Source of the DNA: a virus
Direction: 5' to 3' (one strand)
IMG/VR virus record: IMGVR_UViG_3300042870_000531
Location: 1 to 20,736 of that record
Length of the DNA: 20,736 nt
A program made the position numbers and the translations under genes. Under the pieces are notes generated by a model. It was not told the DNA's origin. It worked only from the letters and a program-made list of their open reading frames with translations, and did not search any database. How positions within the stretch are numbered: the stretch's first letter is position 1; the number at the start of each line of letters is the position of its first letter. Below are positions 14,766-20,736 of the stretch, piece after piece.

Positions 14766-16127
14766 CTAAATCACATCCTTATAGGCCTTGTTCGGGTCAG
14801 TAGGGTCGACTTGCGCCACGGGTTGCAGTTGCGTACTGGGCAAACCAGTGTGTGCAATCGGGTCAAGACCAACAGCCGCCAACGACTCCGCCGGATCATA
14901 ACCAGACAACACCAAAACATTAGCCATACGCACCCGCTTCTCATCCGCCGTCAACTCGGAATCCGTAATGGTCACGTTCGCCAACGGTACGCGCACCTCG
15001 TTTGCATACGGCGATTCAACCGGCAACAAATCCTCAAGACGGCGCACATCATTGATAGTCAAATACCCCGCCTGTAGCCCCGACGAATACGCGGCAGTAC
15101 GCGCCTGAATGTTCGCACGCAAAAGCGCATCCATGTTGAACTTCACATACGCGTTCTCACCACCAGGCGAACGCCTCATCAACGGAGAAATAGCAGACTC
15201 AATCTTTGCCACCATCGGCTGAATAGTCGAAGTCAAAAACGCCCGGTTGTTCTCCTCAACGCTTGCATAGGCCATAGTGCCCGGAAGCCCGAGCAAGTGC
15301 GGTGGAATGTTTAGCGCACGCGCCACATCCTCGACAGCGAAACGGCGTGAGTCAATCAAGCTCGACTGTTGCGGGTCAATCTGAGTCGGTTTGAATTGTG
15401 CGCCGCCCGACAGCACGCCGGTGCGGTTAGACCGCGACCAACCCGAGTGTCGTGAATCAAAACCTGAACGCAGGTTGTCAGCTTGTTCCTGCGTGAGGTT
15501 GCCGGGGAACTCAATAACACCGGCAAGGTTAGTACCAGAACCAAAAAAGGTGGCCGCGAACTTCTCGAGAGCGAGAGCAAGACCAAAGTTTTCTTTCAAC
15601 GCAGTTACCCGTGAGACACCACGCACCTGACCAGGGCGCAACAAATCCGGGATATAAAGAATGTCATCGGCGGTCAACGGTTGTTCCTCGCCAGTCACAT
15701 TGAACTGCAAACGCCCAATACCGTTTCTGACAATCTGCACCGTGGTCGGGTTCAACACAACAAGGTTGACAACCTCGCCCCGTCGGTTCGAGTACACGCG
15801 AATAAACGCATTGCCATCGAGTAGCAGACTCGTGACAACCGACGAATAAAACGCTTGCCGCGGCAAATCAACATCAGGCTGATCCACCCAAGACGGCTTA
15901 GGCCGAAACGGAAAACGCGCCCCATCACGATTAACAAAACAATCAACCGGCAGAGTAGAAACCAAATCACTGATAAGACTGACACCGCTAAAAATCGCGT
16001 TGACCTGAAACACCGTGTCATTGTTCACAACAGTGCCAGCAAGGTTGTTCAACTCAACCATGTCGCCCGAAGCCCACATGGTTTGATACGAGATATTGCG
16101 CTGCTCGAACAGACGATTGAACAACAT
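14766..16127 (-). CDS. Portal protein, HK97 type
   Basis: This 453-aa protein forms the 12-subunit ring at one capsid vertex through which DNA is packed. It has the typical HK97 portal pattern: VFQVNAIFSGVSLISDLVST (about 39-58), LLLDGNAFIRVYSNRRGEV (101-119), DILYIPDLLRPGQVRGVSR, and the central FAVEDVARALNIPPHLLGLP (about 264-283) followed by the clip and crown region. Length fits the family. It lies directly downstream of the terminase and of a tiny two-TM gene whose stop overlaps the portal ATG as TAATG, so translation is probably coupled. The C-terminal tail is Pro-rich and polar. Confidence 0.9.
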   Translation of the reverse strand: MLFNRLFEQRNISYQTMWASGDMVELNNLAGTVVNNDTVFQVNAIFSGVSLISDLVSTLPVDCFVNRDGARFPFRPKPSWVDQPDVDLPRQAFYSSVVTSLLLDGNAFIRVYSNRRGEVVNLVVLNPTTVQIVRNGIGRLQFNVTGEEQPLTADDILYIPDLLRPGQVRGVSRVTALKENFGLALALEKFAATFFGSGTNLAGVIEFPGNLTQEQADNLRSGFDSRHSGWSRSNRTGVLSGGAQFKPTQIDPQQSSLIDSRRFAVEDVARALNIPPHLLGLPGTMAYASVEENNRAFLTSTIQPMVAKIESAISPLMRRSPGGENAYVKFNMDALLRANIQARTAAYSSGLQAGYLTINDVRRLEDLLPVESPYANEVRVPLANVTITDSELTADEKRVRMANVLVLSGYDPAESLAAVGLDPIAHTGLPSTQLQPVAQVDPTDPNKAYKDVI

Positions 16128-16270
16128 TATTTACTCATTCCAAAAGCGAACCCGACAAGCACCAAACACGCACCGCCAACAATCAAACCGGCAGGAAGAA
16201 AGATAAGCGACACCCCAGCCGTCACCGCGACTAGCCCGGCAATCTGCGCGACCATTGAAAAAAGTTTCAT
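16127..16270 (-). CDS. 47-aa two-transmembrane protein between terminase and portal
   Basis: A short gene of 47 codons begins at ATG 16270 and ends in TAA that overlaps the portal ATG. It follows the terminase stop by 4 nt and has a ribosome-binding site, GGATAGG, just upstream. The product is strongly hydrophobic: one segment at about residues 8-24 and another at about 28-44, linked by a Pro/Ala turn, with basic Lys2 and Lys47 at the ends. It looks like a tiny hairpin membrane protein. No function is recognised; membrane targeting of the packaging complex, a holin-like or superinfection-exclusion role are possible inferences. It is real-looking because of spacing, codon frame and coupling. 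Confidence 0.72.
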   Translation of the reverse strand: MKLFSMVAQIAGLVAVTAGVSLIFLPAGLIVGGACLVLVGFAFGMSK

Positions 16271-16274
16271 AAAC

Positions 16275-17798
16275 CTATCCGTAAAATTGTGGAACCGGTG
16301 ACTCTAGTTTACCGGATGCCCGGTCATAAGCCATGAGCAAAGCAATCGCAAGGTCAATCTTCAAACGCGGGTTACGGTAATCCTTCGTCAGCCGTGAACC
16401 ACCCTTACTATCCATCTTGAGTATGCAGTTATCAACGTGACGTTGAATCGCGCCATCACCGTCATGGCGAATCTTCCCCGCCATAATCCCCTCATACAGT
16501 TTTGCCGTCGCCGGCACAAGACGGTTTAGCGTTTGCGGATACTCCACAACGGGAAGCCCAGCCTGCGCCCACTGATACGCCTCATCCTGCCAAAAAGACA
16601 CATCGGCCACGAGCTCAATACAACCCGGATTCTCGCGCACGAAATCCATCACCGTGTTCACGACCAGTTGTTTATCAACAACCCACGAATCGTCATCAGT
16701 CATCTCGCGTTCCCATGAGGCCACGCGCATCACACGATAAACATCATCCTCAAAGCGCGGCTTGATAATCGCCACAACCGCAGTGCAGTCATTCTTCCAC
16801 GAACCATCAAAACCCAACACATACTCATCGCCGGGCTCGAGGCGCACACCATCCTCTTGCAAGTTCTCCCACGCACCAGGGGGAAGCCACGCCTGTTTCA
16901 CATTCACCCACTGATTCAAACGCTTGGTGCGAAACTCAGCCTCGGGAGTTGTCAGCACCGCGCTCGCAAAATCCTTCTCAGACACCAAATCATCAAAGCC
17001 CGGATTAGCAATCCGCCACGCCTCCGGATCATCGTGCTTTAACCGTTCGGGAGCCTCCCACCAAGCCATGAAAAAAGACGGGTCAACAACCTCACCCGTA
17101 GCAACCTTCTTGCCGTATTGGTAAAGCTGATAAGCGACAGACTCCCCACCGGTCACATCATTCTTCAGACCTGCCGTAGTCACGGCCACAAGTTGCGCAA
17201 TCGAACCACGGTTACCCATAGCCAAACTCATAACGTCAAACAATGACCGATCACGGTGAGCGTGCAACTCGTCAATAACGACGCGGCTCGGGTTCAGCCC
17301 CTCGGCCGAGAAACTCTCACTAGCGATAACACGCAAAACTGATTGAGTAGCCGGAACAAAAATTGAGTCACGGTAAACCTGAACCTCATTCGCCAACTCA
17401 CTCGACTGCACCATACGCCGAGCCTCACCAAACACAATGCGTGCCTGCTCTTTCGTCGCCGCACAAATTATGACCTCCGCACCCTGCACGCCTTCAGCCA
17501 CGAGTGAGAACAGTGCAATCGACGCACTGGCGAGCGCACTTTTACCGTTCTTCCTAGCAACGCCCACGAGTGCCGTTCTTGCAACGTAACCGCCAGACTC
17601 ATCGCGCGCATACAAATGCCGCAGTAATTCTGTTTGCCATTCACGCATTTTCAACGGCTCACCAGCACGCCCAGCAATACCATCCTTACCGATCGAACCA
17701 AACAACTCCGCAAACCGCGCGGCCTTCCAGCCATCACTGCGCGCCAAAGCCTCAGAATCAACCGGCGTAAGAAAAGCCGGTGGCCAACTACTCGGCAT
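16275..17798 (-). CDS. Terminase large subunit
   Basis: This 507-aa protein is the packaging motor and nuclease. The ATPase N-terminal half has Walker A GVARKNGKS (79-87) and Walker B RVVIDE with Glu177, followed by a TTAG coupling stretch (207-210). The C-terminal nuclease has the RNase-H-like acidic residues: Asp331 (LGFDGS), Asp399 (VADVSF) and Asp482 (PRLKIDLAIALLMAYD). It fits the Terminase_1 family used by cos-type and pac-type siphoviruses, so the packaging mode is not fixed by the gene. It overlaps the small subunit by 11 nt. A multi-zinc-knuckle HNH gene precedes the small subunit, an arrangement seen in cos-packaging phages. Confidence 0.92.
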   Translation of the reverse strand: MPSSWPPAFLTPVDSEALARSDGWKAARFAELFGSIGKDGIAGRAGEPLKMREWQTELLRHLYARDESGGYVARTALVGVARKNGKSALASASIALFSLVAEGVQGAEVIICAATKEQARIVFGEARRMVQSSELANEVQVYRDSIFVPATQSVLRVIASESFSAEGLNPSRVVIDELHAHRDRSLFDVMSLAMGNRGSIAQLVAVTTAGLKNDVTGGESVAYQLYQYGKKVATGEVVDPSFFMAWWEAPERLKHDDPEAWRIANPGFDDLVSEKDFASAVLTTPEAEFRTKRLNQWVNVKQAWLPPGAWENLQEDGVRLEPGDEYVLGFDGSWKNDCTAVVAIIKPRFEDDVYRVMRVASWEREMTDDDSWVVDKQLVVNTVMDFVRENPGCIELVADVSFWQDEAYQWAQAGLPVVEYPQTLNRLVPATAKLYEGIMAGKIRHDGDGAIQRHVDNCILKMDSKGGSRLTKDYRNPRLKIDLAIALLMAYDRASGKLESPVPQFYG

Positions 17799-18228
17799 CA
17801 GGTCGCTTCATTGCCATAAGCTCTTCCAACTTAGACATCTTCTGCACCTCAGCCACACCCAACTTCATGCGATCCGTAGGCGTAAAACCCAAAATAGAAA
17901 GATTAGAACGAATTGATTTCTCCAACTCGCGCAACGCAGCACGCTCACGCCACGCCTCAACATCAGACAACACCAACTCGCGCAACGAATCACGCTCATC
18001 AAGTTGCTCACACAAAATCTGCAACACGTCAATGTCAGTGGAAAGCGAAAGCCAAACCTTCCCCATGCTCCAAATGCGTTTCCACAACTCGAGCCCCGAC
18101 GGCCCCAACATGCGCAACGGCTCAGGCATCACCTCAACCTCCGGCACAAACGTCACAGACTCACTCGGCTGATAATGTCGCGAACCAACCAACCGCTTCA
18201 GCTCAGCAGGTTTACCAGGATTAACCAT
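17788..18228 (-). CDS. Terminase small subunit, P27-like
   Basis: This 146-aa protein begins MVNPGKPAELKRLVGSRHYQ, then a Pro-rich loop and a mostly helical body (LELWKRIWSMG; DIDVLQILCEQLDERDSLRE) ending with LGFTPTDRMKLGV and a short helix. The GKPAELKRL start and the TPTDR-type ending are features of P27-family small terminases. The protein binds the packaging site on phage DNA and hands it to the large subunit. It lies between the HNH nuclease and the large subunit and overlaps both (8 nt and 11 nt). Start is ATG at 18228. Assignment rests on short motifs, gene order and length. Confidence 0.75.
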   Translation of the reverse strand: MVNPGKPAELKRLVGSRHYQPSESVTFVPEVEVMPEPLRMLGPSGLELWKRIWSMGKVWLSLSTDIDVLQILCEQLDERDSLRELVLSDVEAWRERAALRELEKSIRSNLSILGFTPTDRMKLGVAEVQKMSKLEELMAMKRPDAE

Positions 18229-18862
18229 TTACAAACTCCAAACTATCGCTCTTCCGAATGTTACAAATCCAATGCGCCAAACGCACATTCTCCAACGAAT
18301 CCAAACCACCTTTCGAAATAGGCACAACATGATCAACCGTTGCACCAAAACGAGACACTCGAGACACAGACATATCAACCAAACCCGAACAAATATGACA
18401 CACAAAATTGTCACGCTCTGCCAAAACAAAAATGTCAATGCGCTCCACAGTCTTCGCGCCCTGACGCTTCACAGTCTTCTTACGATTACGATGACGAGTC
18501 GCCTCAGCCCTGCACGCATCGTGATACAACTTCGACGCCAACGAGGAAGAGGACACCTCAACCCCATCACCACACCATCCACAAATCTTGACTTTAGTTT
18601 CCGGCCTCGAGGCTCGCACCAACTCAGCCTTTCGCAAAGCTCTTTGACGATTAGCTTCCACTGAACAATCAGGCGAGCAATATCTTTTTCGCTTCCCAAC
18701 CTCAAACGCTAATCCGCAAACCTCACACAACACCGTAACTCGCACACTTGGCTGATAACGCTCAAGCCTGCATACGTTGCCATTACACAAAAGCCGTTCG
18801 CCGCTCACAAGCGCGCCAGAAATCATCACCCCGCAAGCATCACAAAGTAGGTTTGTTTCCAC
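18221..18862 (-). CDS. HNH endonuclease with several zinc knuckles, terminase-adjacent
   Basis: This 213-aa protein has Cys pairs resembling zinc sites: C7/C10 with C26/C31, C46/C49 with C62/C66 and C94/C97 with C117, then the HNH core: C155/C158 (FVCHIC), Asp177-His178 (DHVVP), Asn192, His197 and Cys200 (WICN). HNH nucleases next to terminase often help cut concatemers at cos, as shown for HK97 gp74, so a role in packaging is likely, with homing as the alternative. The start is uncertain: GTG at 18862 is chosen; a TTG at 18880 would add 6 residues and an ATG at 18826 would lose the first CxxC. None has a good ribosome-binding site. Confidence 0.85.
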   Translation of the reverse strand: METNLLCDACGVMISGALVSGERLLCNGNVCRLERYQPSVRVTVLCEVCGLAFEVGKRKRYCSPDCSVEANRQRALRKAELVRASRPETKVKICGWCGDGVEVSSSSLASKLYHDACRAEATRHRNRKKTVKRQGAKTVERIDIFVLAERDNFVCHICSGLVDMSVSRVSRFGATVDHVVPISKGGLDSLENVRLAHWICNIRKSDSLEFVNG

Positions 18863-18880
18863 TCTCGAAGTATTACACAA

Positions 18881-19024
18881 CTAAAAAAAGGCAAGCATAG
18901 GAAACACTACTCAAGCGTCACTGCGTGTTTTCCTTGGACTGCGGGGTGAGGATGCGCGCTATTGCAGGAAAAAGGGTACTCCGGTCAGATGCCGGTGAGG
19001 GGGTAGGCGCGTGTGTGCGTGTGT
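18881..19024. other. Non-coding gap, candidate cos/late-promoter region
   Basis: No supported gene lies here. It separates the late genes from the GT/HNH genes above. The plus strand has a G-rich part (GACTGCGGGGTGAGG at 18938-18952), an imperfect hairpin (GGGTACTCCGG with CCGGTGAGGGGGTA, 18975-19006) and a GT-rich tract (GTGTGTGCGTGTGTTT, about 19011-19026). It sits next to the terminase/HNH genes, where cos sites often occur, and base skew on the plus strand changes here. No cohesive end can be read from sequence alone. A promoter for the late genes is expected in or near this gap but was not found with confidence. Confidence 0.35.
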
Positions 19025-19345
19025 TTACAGTGGTTTGTTGCCTCTTGCTTGGTTGCATGACCGGTGGCTAGGCGCGAGCGGAGACTGATCGCCGAGCGTG
19101 GGGTCGAGGTGGTCTGCCTCCCACGGGTCGTTTGCTTTGTAGCCTTCATGGCAGATGTGGCAGTTTGTTGCGTTTGCTTTTACTATTGGTGCGAGTCGGC
19201 GGTAGTTGGGGCCATACAGCCCCCGCTTACGGGCTACCCGTATGGGGTCACTGTCCCGTTTTCTTTCAATCGCTTTTGCGCACACGTCGCAGTAGTTGTT
19301 GAGACTTAGTGCTCCGCAACCTAGGCAAGGCTTGTTGAATCTCAC
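19025..19345 (-). CDS. Small HNH endonuclease
   Basis: This 106-aa protein has an N-terminal zinc knuckle (C7/C10 with C19/C22: CLGCG, YCDVC), a basic linker (KRDSDPIRVARKRG) and a compact HNH: C62/C65 (CHIC), Glu76-Ala-Asp78-His79 (EADHLDP), His94 and C97-Asn98 (HRSCNQARG). It is a phage-type HNH nuclease, distinct from and smaller than the terminase-adjacent one. It probably nicks or cuts DNA, either as a mobile homing enzyme or as a packaging/replication helper. Its GTG start overlaps the upstream glycosyltransferase stop as GTGA, which decides the start. Its location next to the possible cos region is suggestive only. Confidence 0.85.
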   Translation of the reverse strand: MRFNKPCLGCGALSLNNYCDVCAKAIERKRDSDPIRVARKRGLYGPNYRRLAPIVKANATNCHICHEGYKANDPWEADHLDPTLGDQSPLAPSHRSCNQARGNKPL

Positions 19346-20406
19346 TGTAGGCCGTGTATAACGTTGGCGAATTGTTGTTTGATGTTTGCCCAGTCGTATT
19401 GTTGCGCGGCGTTGAGTGCGATGGTGTGTCGGTTGTTCCAGTCTCTCGTGATACTGCGTATGTCGTCGGGTGCGCTGTCTAGGTCTGTGACGAGCACAGC
19501 CTCATAGCCTCGAGAGCCAGCGAGAAGCGTTACTACGGGCAACCCATACGCGAGTGCCTTAGCAATCTTTAGGTGTGTGCCTGAGCCTTCAGTAACCAGG
19601 TTCACAAAGATATGTGACATCTGTAGCAGTCGGTCAAGGGCTTGCTCAGTCTTGTAGCCGTGAAGTGTCACGTTTGGTTCGTCGCTGGTCAGTGGCTCGG
19701 AGCATCGCCCGACGATGTGAATGTGATACTCAGGCAGTAGGTGAGCCATGTCTATGAGTCTTTGCGCGGCTTTAATGTTCGGCCCGTACAGTGATCCGAC
19801 AAAGATAAGGTTTAGGTTTTCGCCGGTTGCAACCTTGTCTGGTACGTGTGTGCCGTTGGGTATGTGTGTGCCGGGTGGTAACTCCCAGTTGTCGCCCATC
19901 ATGCGCCAATCATCGGCACTGCAATAAGTAACGTGTTCTGCGCCGGAGACAGCCCACCTTTCGATGTCGGCAACCATGTTGTAGTCCATGCTGTTGCGCC
20001 CGAACAGTGACGCGGTTGCGAGACTTTCAAAGTTGTGTGCGTCATACAGGTATGGTCGGCCATCGGTTAGCTCTACCAACCAAGGGTGCTCGAGGATAAT
20101 CAGGTCAGGGTTGAAGTCATCTATCGCTTTTCGTATTACGTTCAGATCATCTAGGCAGAGTGTGGGCATTGCGTCATAACTGTGGAAGCCCTGCCCGAAC
20201 AGTTTGTGCGCCCGGTCAGCGGCCTTCGCACCGGCTGGTATCACACGGTAAGGCATCCCGTTGAGCGCGGTCTGAGACTCTTGGTTATCCCACGACAGTG
20301 CAAACGTAGTCACACCAGGCACACCGGTTAGCAGTTCATAACAGCGTTGCTTACCGCCCGTGTCTGGCGTGCTGATATCCCACGGGACTAGGGCAAGTGT
20401 TTTCAT
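19342..20406 (-). CDS. GT-B glycosyltransferase (GT4-like)
   Basis: This 354-aa protein is a third glycosyltransferase, apart from the 8641-10496 pair. N-terminal features are MKTLALVPWDISTPDTGG (typical GT-B start, 1-18) and YDAHNFESLA (121-130); the C-terminal donor domain has LIFVGSLYGPN (200-210), HIVGRCSEP and EGSGTHLKIAKALAYGLPVV (273-292), the nucleotide-sugar binding signature. The enzyme likely acts on a surface glycan or a virion protein. It lies between microprotein genes and an HNH gene, with an ATGA overlap upstream and a GTGA overlap downstream, so the genes are co-translated. Base skew differs from the late genes, which may mean a different origin. Confidence 0.87.
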   Translation of the reverse strand: MKTLALVPWDISTPDTGGKQRCYELLTGVPGVTTFALSWDNQESQTALNGMPYRVIPAGAKAADRAHKLFGQGFHSYDAMPTLCLDDLNVIRKAIDDFNPDLIILEHPWLVELTDGRPYLYDAHNFESLATASLFGRNSMDYNMVADIERWAVSGAEHVTYCSADDWRMMGDNWELPPGTHIPNGTHVPDKVATGENLNLIFVGSLYGPNIKAAQRLIDMAHLLPEYHIHIVGRCSEPLTSDEPNVTLHGYKTEQALDRLLQMSHIFVNLVTEGSGTHLKIAKALAYGLPVVTLLAGSRGYEAVLVTDLDSAPDDIRSITRDWNNRHTIALNAAQQYDWANIKQQFANVIHGLQ

Positions 20407-20519
20407 TCCGGTTCGTCGTCGTCCTCGATGACTTCAGCGGGTAGCGCATCATTGCGGCGTTCAATCGCGTCACGATACGACACTTTAGGCCGATCACCGA
20501 CGTTTCCAAATAGGTGCAT
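20403..20519 (-). CDS. 38-aa acidic-tailed microprotein
   Basis: This 38-codon gene, ATG at 20519 to TGA at 20403, ends inside the glycosyltransferase start as ATGA. AAGGACAAATGAA lies upstream of its ATG and gives a fair ribosome-binding site. The product begins MHLFGNVGDRPKVSYRDAIE and ends in an acidic run (EDDDEPE). It is soluble, has no transmembrane segment and matches no family I know. Small acidic proteins of this size can bind a partner or mimic nucleic acid, but nothing here shows this. The overlap and ribosome-binding site support a real gene. Confidence 0.55.
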   Translation of the reverse strand: MHLFGNVGDRPKVSYRDAIERRNDALPAEVIEDDDEPE

Positions 20520-20520
20520 T

Positions 20521-20691
20521 TCATTTGTCCTTACTGTAGAAACCTGAGCCTTTGAAGCTCAGACCGTACTGTTGGGGTTTCCGCCACATCTCCAACGAAC
20601 ACTCGTCACAGTAGTAAACGGAAGTATCAAAGACAGACATTGTGACCATTCGTGCATGGTCGTTGTCGCAGACATAAAGATAGTTTGCCAT
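20521..20691 (-). CDS. FmdB-like zinc-ribbon protein
   Basis: This 56-aa protein starts MANYLYVCDNDHARM and contains C8 with His12 and C28/C31 (YYCDEC) as probable zinc ligands. It ends KGSGFYSKDK, closely like the KGSGFY-type ending of FmdB-family zinc-ribbon proteins, which occur in many actinobacteria and phages with little known function. The first knuckle here is C-x3-H rather than C-x2-C, so zinc binding would be of a C3H type. ATG at 20691 is chosen over TTG 12 bases upstream; it overlaps the stop of the previous gene as TAATG and has GGAAA upstream. One base separates it from the microprotein. Confidence 0.6.
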   Translation of the reverse strand: MANYLYVCDNDHARMVTMSVFDTSVYYCDECSLEMWRKPQQYGLSFKGSGFYSKDK

Positions 20692-20736
20692 TACAGTTTC
20701 CAAACTGTTCCGGTGTAATCAACGCCCTGCTCGAGA
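20691..20736 (-). CDS. C-terminal end of a gene cut by the window edge
   Basis: On the minus strand the frame entering at 20736 reads LEQGVDYTGTVWKL and stops at TAA (20693-20691), overlapping the next ATG as TAATG. The overlap style matches the rest of this operon, so it is probably the end of a real gene. Only 14 residues are seen; no function can be given. Confidence 0.45.
   Translation of the reverse strand, partial: LEQGVDYTGTVWKL

Noticed and set aside
18863-18900. Extended -10-like TAATAC giving a leaderless HNH mRNA
   Set aside because: TAATAC lacks the key final T of a -10 box and has no -35 at the right spacing, so the idea rests on too little.
19005-19025. GT-rich tract as a regulatory or phase-variable repeat
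   Set aside because: Too short and interrupted (GTGTGTGCGTGTG) to support slippage.
18952-19071. Plus-strand frame of 39 codons with a hydrophobic Cys-rich end (VVCCLLLGC)
   Set aside because: It overlaps the end of the HNH gene antisense and its first part lies in the composition-odd gap. The GGTGAGG is directly against the ATG with no spacing. Probably chance.
1-20736. CRISPR arrays, tRNAs, insertion sequences, integrase/att sites
   Set aside because: No repeat-spacer pattern, transposase or recombinase frame, or tRNA cloverleaf was seen on either strand.

Overview
The window is part of a tailed-phage or prophage genome: the late (virion) region of a siphovirus with HK97-type head genes. 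Nearly all of it is transcribed right to left on the minus strand. A programmed-frameshift chaperone pair, a tape-measure protein and no sheath gene point to a long non-contractile tail. Several proteins (tail tube, C1q-like tail protein, 653-aa minor tail protein, two-TM holin) resemble actinobacteriophage versions. G+C looks moderate, roughly 50-55% by eye, so an actinobacterium of moderate GC, such as a freshwater Microbacteriaceae-type host, is a guess only. No integrase, repressor, tRNA, CRISPR or IS was seen.

In transcription order from high to low coordinates: (a) 20736-19025: the C-terminal end of an unknown gene, an FmdB-like zinc ribbon, a 38-aa acidic microprotein, a GT-B glycosyltransferase and a small HNH nuclease, all overlapping or tightly coupled. 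(b) 19024-18863: a non-coding gap near a change of base skew, a candidate cos or late-promoter region. (c) 18862-10920: HNH nuclease with several zinc knuckles, terminase small and large subunits, a 47-aa two-TM protein, portal, two beta-rich proteins (head-fibre or decoration candidates), a long HAD-phosphatase/prohead-protease fusion, and the major capsid protein. (d) 10905-10497: a perfect 13-bp inverted-repeat terminator and a single plus-strand gene with its own promoter, laid out like a moron. (e) 10496-8123: GT4 and GT2 glycosyltransferases and a methyltransferase, translationally coupled, a likely surface-modification cassette. (f) 8113-2219: head-tail adaptor, tail terminator, tail tube, G/GT chaperones with a dnaX-like A_AAA_AAA slip site, gp10-like protein, tape measure, minor tail protein with a LamG-like domain. 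(g) 2187-147: C1q-like receptor-binding candidate, M23 endolysin, coiled-coil/TM protein, holin and a 26-codon Cys microprotein, closed by one strong and one weaker terminator hairpin.

The most unusual items are the HAD-protease fusion with a good internal GTG start that could release the protease alone, the moron-like opposite-strand gene beside the capsid gene, the glycosyltransferase/methyltransferase insert between capsid and connector genes, and the M23 endolysin whose first zinc-ligand His is replaced by Arg. All calls are from reading the sequence; no database search was possible.
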